From Lichenihabitans sp033947565 (GTDB taxonomy: Bacteria > Pseudomonadota > Alphaproteobacteria > Rhizobiales > Beijerinckiaceae), in NCBI RefSeq assembly GCF_033947565.1, contig NZ_JARPVX010000002.1, positions 62,001-126,000 of the forward strand: a stretch of 64,000 nucleotides of DNA, given 5' to 3'. The number at the start of each line of letters is the position of its first letter. Position 1 is the first letter of the stretch. Shown here one piece after another: positions 54,111-63,434 of the stretch. The notes beneath the pieces are model-generated. The model was not told where the DNA came from. It did no database searches and saw only the letters and a program-made list of their open reading frames with translations. The translations under genes were made by a program, and so were the position numbers.

Positions 54111-54922
54111 GCCTTCTCGCCAGCTTTCGCATCGCCCCAAAGGTCTTCCATCTCGGCGAGCGTAGCCTCGCCAAGGCTTCGACCCTGGGCCGCCAAGGAC
54201 GTTTCGATATGGCCGAAGCGTCGTCGGAACTTGTCGTTGCCGCGGCGCAGGGCCGCCTCGGGGTCGACATCGACGTGGCGCGCCAAGTTGACGACGGCAA
54301 ACAGCAGGTCGCCGATCTCGTCCTCGATCTCCGATCGGGTTCCGGTCGCTTCGGCGTCCACAACCTCGTCGATCTCCTCCCGCACCTTGGCGGCCACAGG
54401 CGCCAGATCGGGCCAGTCGAAGCCGACGGCGGCCGCCCGATTTTGAAGCTTAAGGGCTTGCGTCAGGGCAGGGTGGTTGCGGGGCACCTCATCGAGGTGT
54501 CTTGAGGGCTCCAGGCCGCGTCGGGCCTGACGGGCGGCCTTCTCACCCTCTTTAATGTTTGCCCATAGGCCTTTGACCTGTTCGGGCGACAGTTCACGAA
54601 CCGCACCGAACACATGCGGGTGACGGCGGATCATCTTGGCTGTGATCGCCTCGACCACATGACCAAAGTCGAAAGCGCCCTGCTCTTCGGCAATCCGGGC
54701 GTGGAACACGACCTGCAGCAAGAGGTCGCCGAGTTCGTCCTGAAGGTCTTCGAGGTCGCCGCGCCCGATCGCGTCGACGACTTCATAGGCTTCCTCGACC
54801 GTGTAGGGTGCGATCGAAGCGAAGCTTTGCTGGACGTCCCAAGCGCACCCGGTCTCGGGATGTCGTAGAGCCGCCATGATAGAGAGGAGGTCAGTGATGT
54901 CCCGGGAGCGTTCCATGGACAT
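54107..54922 (-). CDS. mazG: nucleoside triphosphate pyrophosphohydrolase MazG
   Basis: MazG hydrolyses NTPs and dNTPs, possibly cleaning non-canonical nucleotides. The 271-residue protein has two MazG domains: the first with ALRHPETGCAWDVQQSF and EEAYEVVDAIGRGDLEDLQ, the second with REEIDEVVDAEATG, ExxE and DLLFAVVNLARH metal-binding helices. Length and motifs are typical. It lies downstream of hflX on the opposite strand. Confidence 0.93.
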   Translation of the reverse strand: MSMERSRDITDLLSIMAALRHPETGCAWDVQQSFASIAPYTVEEAYEVVDAIGRGDLEDLQDELGDLLLQVVFHARIAEEQGAFDFGHVVEAITAKMIRRHPHVFGAVRELSPEQVKGLWANIKEGEKAARQARRGLEPSRHLDEVPRNHPALTQALKLQNRAAAVGFDWPDLAPVAAKVREEIDEVVDAEATGTRSEIEDEIGDLLFAVVNLARHVDVDPEAALRRGNDKFRRRFGHIETSLAAQGRSLGEATLAEMEDLWGDAKAGEKA

Positions 54923-54978
54923 CCTGTAGCATACCGGCTTTGGCCGTGTAGTGGGGGCCTACAAGGCCCCCACGAAGA

Positions 54979-55641
54979 TCAACCGAGGGCGATCGAGAGG
55001 GCTTCACGACCCTTCGGGGTGTCGACCACACGCATCTGTACCGCCTGGCCTTCAGCCAGATGGGACAGGCCGGCAGCGCCGAGGATCGAGATGTGGACGA
55101 ACACATCCTTGCCACCGTCGTTGCTCGACACGAAGCCGAACCCCTTGGTGTCGTCGAACCACTTGACCTTGCCAGAGATCTGGATGGCCGTAGCGGGATC
55201 GGGACGGCTGCGCGGACCACGCGGCGCATCGGTCGTCCGCTGAGGAGCCCGTTCGGCCGCACCAGCGGTGTCGACCTCAAGCACGCGCGTCACCTGCGCA
55301 CCCTTGGCGCCGCTGCCGACCTGAACCTTGAGGCGCGCACCCGGAGGCACCGTCTCGAAGCCAGCGGATTGCAGGGCACCGATATGCAGGAACGCATCGC
55401 CAGCGCCGTTCGACAGCTCGACGAAACCGAAGCCCTTGTCGGACTTGAACCACTTGACGACCGCATCGACGGACGCCGCAGTGGAGGAAGGCGAAGACGC
55501 CATCATGTCGGGACCGCCACCAAAGCCGCCGCCGCCAAAGCCACGCTGAGGAGGCCGGGAGGGGCGGGGCTCGTACGGAGCAGGACCGTCGTCATCGAAG
55601 CCGCGCTTACGGGGGCCCCGAAAGTCTCTACCTTTGCTCAT
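54979..55641 (-). CDS. two-domain cold-shock protein
   Basis: A 220-residue protein with two cold-shock domains that bind single-stranded RNA or DNA. CSD1 is about residues 58-122 (VVKWFKSDKGFGFVELSNG, DAFLHIGAL) and CSD2 about 153-218 (GKVKWFDDTKGFGFVSSN, DVFVHISILGAAGL). Each has the RNP1-like (K/G)GFGFV and RNP2-like FLHI or FVHI motifs. A Gly/Arg/Pro-rich N terminus (PSRPPQRGFGGGGFGGGP) precedes them. Double-CSD proteins are characteristic of Rhizobiales. The start at 55641 is ATG. Confidence 0.93.
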   Translation of the reverse strand: MSKGRDFRGPRKRGFDDDGPAPYEPRPSRPPQRGFGGGGFGGGPDMMASSPSSTAASVDAVVKWFKSDKGFGFVELSNGAGDAFLHIGALQSAGFETVPPGARLKVQVGSGAKGAQVTRVLEVDTAGAAERAPQRTTDAPRGPRSRPDPATAIQISGKVKWFDDTKGFGFVSSNDGGKDVFVHISILGAAGLSHLAEGQAVQMRVVDTPKGREALSIALG

Positions 55642-55935
55642 GCTATCCGCTCGACTTCACCGAAATACTTCGCCCGTCCTACTCGCCACAACAATGCGTT
55701 CGTGCCGAAAACAGCTGGCTTGACCCACTTCGACCCAACCGAGCGCGCTGGAATGACCCATAAGAGCACGTCCGGAAATGATCTCGCCATTTGTGGCACA
55801 AAGTGGAACCGGTGCCTAGCGGGTTCCCCCTGGAGCTCGTGCAATTTCTTCAGCCTCGGCGATGCTGAAAATCCAGCCAAACGCGGCAGCAAACCAGATT
55901 CGCATAAGATATATTATGGAACCTGAGCTTGCCGG
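55642..55935 (-). promoter_or_regulatory. upstream region of the cold-shock gene
   Basis: This 294-bp stretch between the cold-shock start and the end of cimA holds no gene I can support. It is noticeably more AT-rich than neighbours near 55900-55925. It probably includes the promoter and a long 5' leader, as is common for cold-shock genes; no defined element was recognised. Confidence 0.35.
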
Positions 55936-57522
55936 TCAGGAGGCGGAGAGCATGAGTTTATGGGTGATCGCATCCACCATGGCCTGGAACGAGGCATCGA
56001 TGATGTTGGCCGATACGCCCACGGTGGACCAGCGTCGGCCTGCGTCATCGCCGTAGTCGATCAACACCCGCGTCACGGCATCGGAGCCGCCCTGGAAGAT
56101 GCGGACGCGATAGTCGAGCAGCTTCAGGTCGTCGATATGGCGCTGGTATTGGCCGAGGTCCTTGCGCAGCGCGAGGTCGAGCGCATGGACGGGGCCATTG
56201 CCTTCGGCGGCCGAGATCAGGGTTTCGCCGTCGACCGTCAGCTTGACGATGGCTTCGGACACCGTGACCCGTTCGCCGGCTGCGTTGTAGCGGCGCTCGA
56301 CGCTGACGCTGAAGCGCTCGACATCGAAGAAGTGCGGCACCTCGCCGAGGATGCGCCGGGCCAGAAGCAGGAAGGACGCATCGGCACCCTCATAGGCATA
56401 GCCGAGCGCCTCGCGCTCCTTCAATTCGTCGAGCAGCCGTACGACGCGCGGATCGTCCCGGCGCACCTCGATGCCAAGCCGGCCAAGCTCGGCCAGGACG
56501 TTCGACCGCCCGGCCTGTTCGGACACCAGGATCTTGCGAACATTGCCGATTGATTCGGGCATCACGTGTTCGTAGGTGCGTGGATCTTTCACCACGGCGG
56601 ACGCGTGGATGCCGGCCTTGGTCGCAAAGGCGCTGGCGCCCACGTAAGGCGCGTGCCGGTCCGGGGCGCGGTTCAGTAGCTCGTCGAAGGCATGCGAAAC
56701 CTTGGTCAGGGATGCGAGCTGCCGCTCGCCGACGCCGATCTGGAACCGATCCGCATAGGCGGGTTTCAGCGCCAGCGTCGGTATGAGGCTCACCAGATCG
56801 GCATTGCCGCAGCGTTCGCCGATGCCGTTGAGGGTTCCCTGAATCTGCCGCGCGCCGGCCCGCACGGCCGCGAGCGAGTTCGCCACCGCCTGCCCCGTGT
56901 CGTTATGGGCGTGAATGCCGATCCGATCCCCCGGCAAGGTCGCGCAAACGGCCGACACGATCGCATACACCTCGTCCGGCAAGGTGCCGCCATTGGTGTC
57001 GCACAACACCATCCATCGTGCGCCGGCGCTCCGGGCCGCCTCGAGGCAGTCCATGGCGAAACCGGGATTGCTTTTATAGCCATCGAAGAAATGTTCGGCG
57101 TCGAGCATCACCTCGCGCCCGGCCGCATGGGCGGTCGCCACCGAGTCGCGGATCACCTCGAGGTTCTCGGCGAGGCTGATGCCGAGTGCGAGGTCCACAT
57201 GGTAGTCCCAGGCCTTGGCTACGAAGACGATCGCCTCGGCGCCCGTCGAGAGCAGGGCGGCCACGCCCGGGTCGTTGGCGGCCGACCGCCCTGCCCGTTT
57301 GGTCATCCCGAACGCTGCGAGACGGGCCTGCAGCGGCGGCGGGTCGGCGAAGAACGCGGTGTCCCGGGCGTTGGCGCCGGGGTAGCCGCCTTCGATGTAA
57401 TCGATGCCGAGGCTGTCGATCAGCGCCGCGACCTGTCGCTTGTCTTCGAGCGAAAAGTCGACGCCGGTGGTTTGCGCCCCATCCCGCAAGGTGGTGTCGA
57501 AAAGGGTGAGGCGTTCCCGCAT
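55936..57522 (-). CDS. cimA: citramalate synthase
   Basis: CimA condenses pyruvate and acetyl-CoA to (R)-citramalate, providing a threonine-independent route to isoleucine. The 528-residue protein has an HMGL-like barrel (LTLFDTTLRDGAQTTGVDFS, VMLDAEHFFDGYKSNPGF, IGIHAHNDTGQAVANSLAAV with metal-binding His residues) and a C-terminal LeuA-type regulatory domain. Length matches CimA rather than the shorter LeuA. ATG at 57522 overlaps the GNAT stop by one base. Confidence 0.92.
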   Translation of the reverse strand: MRERLTLFDTTLRDGAQTTGVDFSLEDKRQVAALIDSLGIDYIEGGYPGANARDTAFFADPPPLQARLAAFGMTKRAGRSAANDPGVAALLSTGAEAIVFVAKAWDYHVDLALGISLAENLEVIRDSVATAHAAGREVMLDAEHFFDGYKSNPGFAMDCLEAARSAGARWMVLCDTNGGTLPDEVYAIVSAVCATLPGDRIGIHAHNDTGQAVANSLAAVRAGARQIQGTLNGIGERCGNADLVSLIPTLALKPAYADRFQIGVGERQLASLTKVSHAFDELLNRAPDRHAPYVGASAFATKAGIHASAVVKDPRTYEHVMPESIGNVRKILVSEQAGRSNVLAELGRLGIEVRRDDPRVVRLLDELKEREALGYAYEGADASFLLLARRILGEVPHFFDVERFSVSVERRYNAAGERVTVSEAIVKLTVDGETLISAAEGNGPVHALDLALRKDLGQYQRHIDDLKLLDYRVRIFQGGSDAVTRVLIDYGDDAGRRWSTVGVSANIIDASFQAMVDAITHKLMLSAS

Positions 57523-58022
57523 CAGTGCTCGGTGTCCGGGGCCGCCAGGGTCAGGCGCATAGCCGTGCGGCCGAGCCATTCGTCGCCGAGCGGCACGGTT
57601 TCACGGTGCAGCGCCAGGTAGCCGCGTTTGGCGAAGAAGCCCTGCGCCGTGTCGCTCGCCGCCACCCGCAAGCCGCCTGCCCCACGACCCTTGGCAATCT
57701 TCTCCAAGGCATCGCAAAGCGCGGAGGCTACCCCCTGCCCCACGGCATCGGGCTGCACATAGAGCATGTCGAGTTCGTCCTGCCCCTTCAGGGAGGCGAA
57801 ACCAGCGACTTCGCCCGCCACTGTGGCGAGGATCGTCAGTTGCGCTTGGAGGCGCTTGGCGAAGGACGCTTCATCGTCGGCAGTGCCGATCCATGCGGCC
57901 TGCTGGGCTGGCGCGTAATCGTCGCCGGTCAATTCGTCGATACTGGCCGCGAAGATGGCGGCCAGTATGGGGCCATCGTCGGGCAGCATGGGCCGAAGGG
58001 CGATCTGGGTCGGTCGGGTCAT
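57522..58022 (-). CDS. GNAT family N-acetyltransferase
   Basis: A 166-residue GNAT protein with acetyl-CoA binding in the region DMLYVQPDAVGQGVASALCD and FFAKRGYLALHRETV near the C terminus. The acceptor substrate is unknown. Its ATG directly abuts the cysS stop, and its own TGA overlaps the cimA ATG, giving a tightly coupled cysS-GNAT-cimA operon. Confidence 0.88.
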   Translation of the reverse strand: MTRPTQIALRPMLPDDGPILAAIFAASIDELTGDDYAPAQQAAWIGTADDEASFAKRLQAQLTILATVAGEVAGFASLKGQDELDMLYVQPDAVGQGVASALCDALEKIAKGRGAGGLRVAASDTAQGFFAKRGYLALHRETVPLGDEWLGRTAMRLTLAAPDTEH

Positions 58023-59390
58023 TCAGCCATGTCCTCGGGAAAGGCTCCAGCCCGTGGTGCCGTCCTTATTGTCCTTCAGCAGGATGCCGTCTCGCGCGAG
58101 TTCATCCCGGATGCGGTCGGAGGCGGCCCAGTCCTTGGCGCGGCGCGCAGCCAGCCGCTCGGCGATGCGGGCTTCGATCGCGGCCGCATCGACGCCCGCT
58201 TGCTTCCGCGCGGCCCAAGCCGAGCCCGTTTCCTGCAACAGGCCGAGCAGGCGCGCCGACGCGCGGGCCTCCGCATGCGCCCCGGACGACACCAGCTGGT
58301 GCAAAGCCGCCAGGGCGGCCGGCGTGTTGAGGTCGTCGGCCAGGGCCGACACAACGTCTTTACCGGGGCTGGCGTCGGCGCCCTCATTGCCGATTGCGGC
58401 ATACCAGCGGTCAAGCGTTTGCTCGGCTTCGACAAGGGCCCGGACGGTCCAGTCGATCGGCTGGCGATAATGCGTGCGCAACATGGCGAGGCGCAGCACC
58501 TCGCCGGGCCAAGCGCGACCGCCGAACGAATCCCCGGTCAAAAGATCCCGGATGGTGACGAAATTGCCGAGCGACTTCGACATCTTCTCACCCTCGACCT
58601 GGAGGAAGCCGTTGTGCATCCAGGTTTGGGCCATGGCATCACGACCGAAAGCGCAGCAGGATTGCGCGATCTCGTTTTCATGATGGGGAAAGATGAGGTC
58701 GAGGCCGCCGCCGTGGATGTCGAACGTTTCGCCCAGGTAGCGCCAGCTCATGGCCGAGCACTCGATATGCCAGCCGGGGCGACCGCGGCCCCAGGGGCTG
58801 TCCCAGCCGGGCTCGGTCGCGGCGGCGGGCTTCCACAGCACGAAATCCGCGTCGCCGCGCTTATAGGATGCGACCTCGACGCGAGCGCCGGCCTGCATTC
58901 CGGTGAGGTCGCGGTGCGACAAGGCCCCATAGGTCGGCATCGCCGCAACATCGAACAACACGTGTGACTCGGCCTGGTAGGCATGACCGGAGGCGATCAG
59001 CTTTTCGATGATGGCGATCATCTCGGCGATATGGGCCGTGGCGCGGGGTTCCACGGTCGGCGGCAGGCAGCCGAGGCCCGCCACATCGTCGAGGAACTCG
59101 GCCGTCGTCGTCTCGGTCAGCGTCTCGATGGCAATGCCGCGCTCGGCCGCGCGCGTGATGATCTTGTCGTCGACGTCGGTGATGTTCCGCACATAGGTCA
59201 CGTGAGCGGCGCCGAAACGCTCGCGCAGGAGGCGGAACAGCACATCGAAGACGATCAGCGGGCGCGCGTTGCCGATATGGGCCCGGTCGTAAACGGTCGG
59301 CCCGCACACATAAAGCCGGACCCGTTCCGGGTTCAGCGGCACGAAATCGGTCTTCTGGCGGCCAAGCGTATCGTAGAAGCGCAAACCCAT
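58023..59390 (-). CDS. cysS: cysteine--tRNA ligase
   Basis: CysS charges tRNA-Cys. The 455-residue class I enzyme has the HIGH-equivalent HIGN in CGPTVYDRAHIGNARPL, zinc-binding region WHIECSAMS and HHENEIAQS, and KMSKSLGNFVTI. The C-terminal DALR-like helices are present. Normal length. It is the first gene of the operon with the GNAT gene and cimA. Confidence 0.97.
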   Translation of the reverse strand: MGLRFYDTLGRQKTDFVPLNPERVRLYVCGPTVYDRAHIGNARPLIVFDVLFRLLRERFGAAHVTYVRNITDVDDKIITRAAERGIAIETLTETTTAEFLDDVAGLGCLPPTVEPRATAHIAEMIAIIEKLIASGHAYQAESHVLFDVAAMPTYGALSHRDLTGMQAGARVEVASYKRGDADFVLWKPAAATEPGWDSPWGRGRPGWHIECSAMSWRYLGETFDIHGGGLDLIFPHHENEIAQSCCAFGRDAMAQTWMHNGFLQVEGEKMSKSLGNFVTIRDLLTGDSFGGRAWPGEVLRLAMLRTHYRQPIDWTVRALVEAEQTLDRWYAAIGNEGADASPGKDVVSALADDLNTPAALAALHQLVSSGAHAEARASARLLGLLQETGSAWAARKQAGVDAAAIEARIAERLAARRAKDWAASDRIRDELARDGILLKDNKDGTTGWSLSRGHG

Positions 59391-59517
59391 CGGGCATCCA
59401 TCATCGGCTGGTGATGGCAGGCCGCCCGCTCACGAGCCGACTGATCCGGATCTCTTCAGTGCGCCGCCGTGGCCATCGGCTCCGAGCCTATGCCATGGCG
59501 GCATGCGCCCTACAACC

Positions 59518-59820
59518 TCAAGTGTGCTCCGGAGCCGGTGCGCGGCCGTCCTCGGCCATCATACGGGTCATCACCACCTGCAGGCCCGAAAGAAGCGCCA
59601 GATCCTGGCCCTCCATGGTGGCCGCGACAACGCGCCAGTCTCCTTCGCTAGCACGGCCGGAGAACATGCGGACGCGTTCAGCGGTGAAATCGCCGATCGT
59701 CACACCGGCGCCGTTGGCCCGGCGCCGCACGTTTGCGGCGAAATCACCGCCGATCGAGGCCACTGCGGCGGCCGCGACATGATGGTGGGCGCAGGATGTC
59801 AGGATGTCGGACACGCGCAT
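59518..59820 (-). CDS. hypothetical protein with CBS-like N terminus
   Basis: A 100-residue protein. The start MRVSDILTSC looks like the first strand and helix of a CBS domain, but the remainder (VASIGGDFAANVRRRANGAG, FSGRASEGDWRVVAATMEG) does not continue the fold. Ser/Ala rich with a few His residues (CAHHH). A GGAG site precedes the ATG at 59820. Function unknown; it is single-gene and diverges from the dCTP deaminase gene. Confidence 0.6.
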   Translation of the reverse strand: MRVSDILTSCAHHHVAAAAVASIGGDFAANVRRRANGAGVTIGDFTAERVRMFSGRASEGDWRVVAATMEGQDLALLSGLQVVMTRMMAEDGRAPAPEHT

Positions 59821-60093
59821 GCTTGTCTCCTTCCCTTGCCGGTCGTCGCGCCTTCGGCGTCTGTCCTTCGCCCCGTCACGCTTGCTGGCGTCCGGGTGCG
59901 AATCAATGGCTCGACCGTGCTTCAAAAATGACACAGGCCAGGAAACATCGCCAGTGTCGCCGTTGCGTCAGCCCTTGTCGCATACGAAGATGTGATCCGA
60001 TCGAGGAGGTTCGGCCGCCATGCGCCGGTCCGGCATTCAGCATGGCGGCGCGGGACGCTGGACGGGTTTGCCGCTGCGGTCTACGGAGGGTTC

Positions 60094-61179
60094 ATGTCCG
60101 AAGGGGCCCAAGGCGCCAAGGGGGACAGCGACGCTTGGGGACGCCGCCGCATGACCTTTCGAATCTGGCCATCGCAACGCATCAGGCAGGCGCTGGCCGA
60201 CGGCGTGGTGGCGGCGCGCATGCCGGTCGTCGATCGGCAGATTCAGCCGGCCAGCATGGACCTTCGGCTGGGCGACCGAGCCTATCGGGTGCCGGCCAGC
60301 TTCCTGCCGGGGCCGCATCGCACCGTCGCCGAGCGCCTCGGCGATCTGGCCACGCATGCGGTCGACCTGTCGGGGCCGAACGTGCTCGAACGCAATTGCG
60401 TTCACATCATTCCGCTCATGGAGAGCTTGCGGCTCCCCGCCGATACGAGCGCCCGCGCCAACCCGAAAAGCTCCTCCGGGCGCCTCGATATCTTCGTGCG
60501 GCTCATCACGGATCGCGGCTCGGCCTTCGACGATATTCCGTCCGGCTATGCGGGGCCACTTTATGCCGAGGTGGTGCCCCGCTCGTTCCCGGTTCTCGCG
60601 GAGGTCGGCGCCACGTTGAACCAGATCCGCTTTCGGCAGCGCGACACCGGGGCCATGCAGGCCAAGCGGACCAGCGACGTCACCATCAACCTCGACCCGG
60701 ACAGCTCCGATGGGATCGTCGGCTACCGCGCCCGTCGGGCTTCGGGCGTGGTCGATCTGGCTCGCGTCGCGGCCTACCCGCGCGACGAATTCTGGGAGCC
60801 TCTGTTCAGCGTGCCGGGACGGCGGGACCTCGTGCTCGTGCCGGATGAATTCTACATCCTGGCCTCGCTCGAGGACGTGCAGGTGTCGGCCAGCGAGGCC
60901 GCCGAGATGGTGGCCTATGACACGTCCGTCGGGGAGGCGCGGGTCCATTATGCCGGGTTCCTCGACCCCGGTTTCGGGCTTCCCGAAGCGGGCGGGTCTG
61001 GAAGCAAGGTGGTGCTCGAAGTGCGCAGCCACGACGTGCCCTTCTTGCTCGAGCATGGGCAGCGTGTCGGCACCCTCGAATACGAGCCCATGCTGGCGCG
61101 GCCCGATCAACTCTACGGGCAGGGCATCCTATCGAACTACCAGGGCCAGGGCCTGAAACTCTCCAAGCATTTCGTGTGA
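60094..61179 (+). CDS. 2'-deoxycytidine 5'-triphosphate deaminase (long form)
   Basis: A 361-residue dCTP deaminase that converts dCTP to dUTP. The fold appears twice, with conserved IQPASMDLRLGDRAYRVPAS and RANPKSSSGRLDIFVRLITD in the first copy and RSHDVPFLLEHGQRVGTLEY in the second. This doubled form occurs in alphaproteobacteria; most DCD proteins are about 190 residues. ATG at 60094 has GGAGGG upstream. The stop overlaps the next gene's possible GTG start, so the SIS gene is likely coupled. Confidence 0.9.
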   Translation: MSEGAQGAKGDSDAWGRRRMTFRIWPSQRIRQALADGVVAARMPVVDRQIQPASMDLRLGDRAYRVPASFLPGPHRTVAERLGDLATHAVDLSGPNVLERNCVHIIPLMESLRLPADTSARANPKSSSGRLDIFVRLITDRGSAFDDIPSGYAGPLYAEVVPRSFPVLAEVGATLNQIRFRQRDTGAMQAKRTSDVTINLDPDSSDGIVGYRARRASGVVDLARVAAYPRDEFWEPLFSVPGRRDLVLVPDEFYILASLEDVQVSASEAAEMVAYDTSVGEARVHYAGFLDPGFGLPEAGGSGSKVVLEVRSHDVPFLLEHGQRVGTLEYEPMLARPDQLYGQGILSNYQGQGLKLSKHFV

Positions 61180-61184
61180 TCGCC

Positions 61185-62225
61185 ATGCAGACAGATGCCG
61201 CCCCGAACACATTCATGCGCGCCGAGATCCTGGAAACACCCGACGCGGTGGCGCGGCTCGTCGAGCGTGAGTCCGGCACCTTCGCGACGCTCGGGCGAAA
61301 GCTGCGCGGGATCGACCCGCGGGTCGTGGTCACGGCGGCGCGCGGCTCCTCCGACAACGCCGCCGCTTATTTCAAATATCTCGTCGAGATCCTGCTGGGC
61401 GTGCCGGTGGCCTCGGTCGGCCCATCGGTGGCCTCGGTGTATCGAGCACCGCTTCGCTTGCGCGACGCCCTGGTGATTTCCGTGTCGCAATCCGGCCAAA
61501 GCCCCGACATCGTGGCGCTGCAGCAGGCGGCCCGCGAGGCCGGTGCCTTTTCGATCGCGGTCTGCAACCAGCCGGCGTCGCCGTTGGCGAGCGCCGCCGA
61601 CGTCACCATCCCGCTGCATGCGGGCCCGGAGCAGAGCGTCGCCGCCACGAAGACCTGCCTCGGCTCGGCCGTGGCGCTCGCCTCGCTGGTGGCCGAATGG
61701 AAGGACGACGACCAGCTGCGGCGCACCATCATGCGGCTTCCCGAAAGCCTGCACCGGACGCTCGCTTGCGAGTGGAGCGAGGCGCTGCCGGTCTTCACCG
61801 CGGCGACTTCGGCCTATGTGGTGGGACGCGGACCGGCTCTGCCGGTGGCCGCCGAGGCGGCGCTGAAGTTCAAGGAAACGGCGGTGCTGCACGCCGAAGC
61901 CTTTTCCGGGGCGGAGGTGATGCACGGCCCGCTTCAATTGCTGCAGCCGCGCTTTCCCGTCCTGGCGTTCCTGCAGGATGACGCGGCCAAGCCCGGCATG
62001 GTGGAGACCGTGGCGCGTTTGCGCGCCGCGCAAGGCCATGTCTTCGCGGTCGGAGCCGGCCAGAACGGTACCGGCGCCCTGCCCTGCGTCGCGACCGGCC
62101 ATGCCGCCCTCGACCCCCTGGCCATGCTGCTGGCCTTCTACGGTTTCGCCGAACAGATCGCCCGGGCCCGCGGACACGACCCGGACCGGCCCAGTCTGCT
62201 GCGCAAAGTCACGGAAACGGTGTGA
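61185..62225 (+). CDS. SIS-domain sugar-phosphate enzyme, probable glucosamine-6-phosphate deaminase/isomerase (NagB-II type)
   Basis: A 346-residue protein with two SIS domains (about 35-170 and 195-330). The first has VVTAARGSSDNAAAYFKYLV and ISVSQSGQSPDIVALQQAAR, the second VVGRGPALPVAAEAALKFKE and EAFSGAEVMHGPLQLL. It resembles NagB-II/AgaS-type deaminases or the isomerase half of GlmS. Being directly followed by an overlapping nagA, it most likely converts glucosamine-6-phosphate to fructose-6-phosphate. A GTG start at 61176 would overlap the dCTP deaminase stop. Confidence 0.82.
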   Translation: MQTDAAPNTFMRAEILETPDAVARLVERESGTFATLGRKLRGIDPRVVVTAARGSSDNAAAYFKYLVEILLGVPVASVGPSVASVYRAPLRLRDALVISVSQSGQSPDIVALQQAAREAGAFSIAVCNQPASPLASAADVTIPLHAGPEQSVAATKTCLGSAVALASLVAEWKDDDQLRRTIMRLPESLHRTLACEWSEALPVFTAATSAYVVGRGPALPVAAEAALKFKETAVLHAEAFSGAEVMHGPLQLLQPRFPVLAFLQDDAAKPGMVETVARLRAAQGHVFAVGAGQNGTGALPCVATGHAALDPLAMLLAFYGFAEQIARARGHDPDRPSLLRKVTETV

Positions 62226-63403
62226 TGCTCGACAGCGCCCTGCGGGTCGGCCGGCTGTTCACCGGCGAACAGTTCCTCGACGACCATGCCGTGCTGCTAA
62301 GCCAGGGCCGCATCGAGGATGTGGTGCCGGCTGCCCAACTGCCGTCCGGTCTGCCGGTCGAGGATCTCGGCCCGGATCTTCTGCTGGTGCCGGGCTTCGT
62401 GGACGCGCAGGTGAATGGCGGCGGCGGCGTGTTGTTCAACGAGGCGCCCGATCTCGCGGGCGCCATGGCGATCGCCGAAACGCACCGCCGCTTCGGCGCC
62501 ACGGCCATGCTGCCGACCTTCATCACCGACGCCGACGCCCCGCGGGCGCGGGCCGTTGTGGCGATCCGCCAGGCGCTGGCCGAACGGCGGCCCGGCATCG
62601 CCGGCATTCACCTCGAGGGACCCTTCTTGTGTCGGGCCCGCAAGGGCGCCCATGCGGCGGACCTCATCCGACCGATGAGCGATGCGGATGTCGACAGTCT
62701 GCTGGAGCTTGGTCTCGACACGGTGTTGCTGACCGTCGCGGCCGAGAATGCGACGCCAAAACAGATTCGGCGGTTGTCCGACGCCGGCATCATCGTCAGC
62801 CTCGGGCATAGCGACGCCAGTTACGAGATTGCCAGCGCGGCCGCCGATGCGGGCGCGCGCGGCATCACCCACCTGTTCAACGCCATGAGCCAATTCGGCC
62901 ACCGTGGGCCGGGCCTCGTCGGCGCGGCGCTCGACCACGGCGCCCTGTGGTGCGGCCTGATCGCCGACGGGCACCATGTGCATGCCGCGGCGGCACGCGT
63001 GGCCTTGCGGGCCAAGAAGGGCCCCGCCCGGCTGTTCTTGATCAGCGATGCCATGCCTCCGGCCGGGGCGCCGGGCGACACCTTCACCCTGTCGGGCCGT
63101 CGCGTGACGCGCAAGGGCTCGCGGTTGACGCTCGATGACGGCACTTTGGCGGGCTGTGACCTGACGATGGATGCCGCGGTCCGCCATGCGGTCTCGGCGT
63201 TCGACGTGCCGCTCGGCGAGGCGCTGCGCATGGCGAGCCTTTATCCGGCGATGTTCCTGCGGCTCGACCACGATCGCGGCCGGATCGCGCCCGGATATTG
63301 CGGCGATCTGGTGCTGCTGTCGCCAAAGCTGCAGGTCGAAGGCGTGTGGATCGCCGGGCAGGGGCGGCGAGAACCTAGGGCCCCTGGGGTCAGTGCCGCT
63401 TAG
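62225..63403 (+). CDS. nagA: N-acetylglucosamine-6-phosphate deacetylase
   Basis: NagA removes the acetyl group from GlcNAc-6-phosphate for amino-sugar catabolism or cell-wall recycling. The 392-residue amidohydrolase has VPGFVDAQVNGGGGVLF, GIHLEGPFL with the metal Glu, IVSLGHSDASYEI and GITHLFNAMSQFGHRGPGLV with metal His residues, and LISDAMPPAGAPGD with the catalytic Asp. ATG at 62225 overlaps the SIS gene stop by one base (TGATG). Confidence 0.95.
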   Translation: MLDSALRVGRLFTGEQFLDDHAVLLSQGRIEDVVPAAQLPSGLPVEDLGPDLLLVPGFVDAQVNGGGGVLFNEAPDLAGAMAIAETHRRFGATAMLPTFITDADAPRARAVVAIRQALAERRPGIAGIHLEGPFLCRARKGAHAADLIRPMSDADVDSLLELGLDTVLLTVAAENATPKQIRRLSDAGIIVSLGHSDASYEIASAAADAGARGITHLFNAMSQFGHRGPGLVGAALDHGALWCGLIADGHHVHAAAARVALRAKKGPARLFLISDAMPPAGAPGDTFTLSGRRVTRKGSRLTLDDGTLAGCDLTMDAAVRHAVSAFDVPLGEALRMASLYPAMFLRLDHDRGRIAPGYCGDLVLLSPKLQVEGVWIAGQGRREPRAPGVSAA

Positions 63404-63434
63404 GCCGAGAACCCGCTCAACGCCCGGAACCGGT

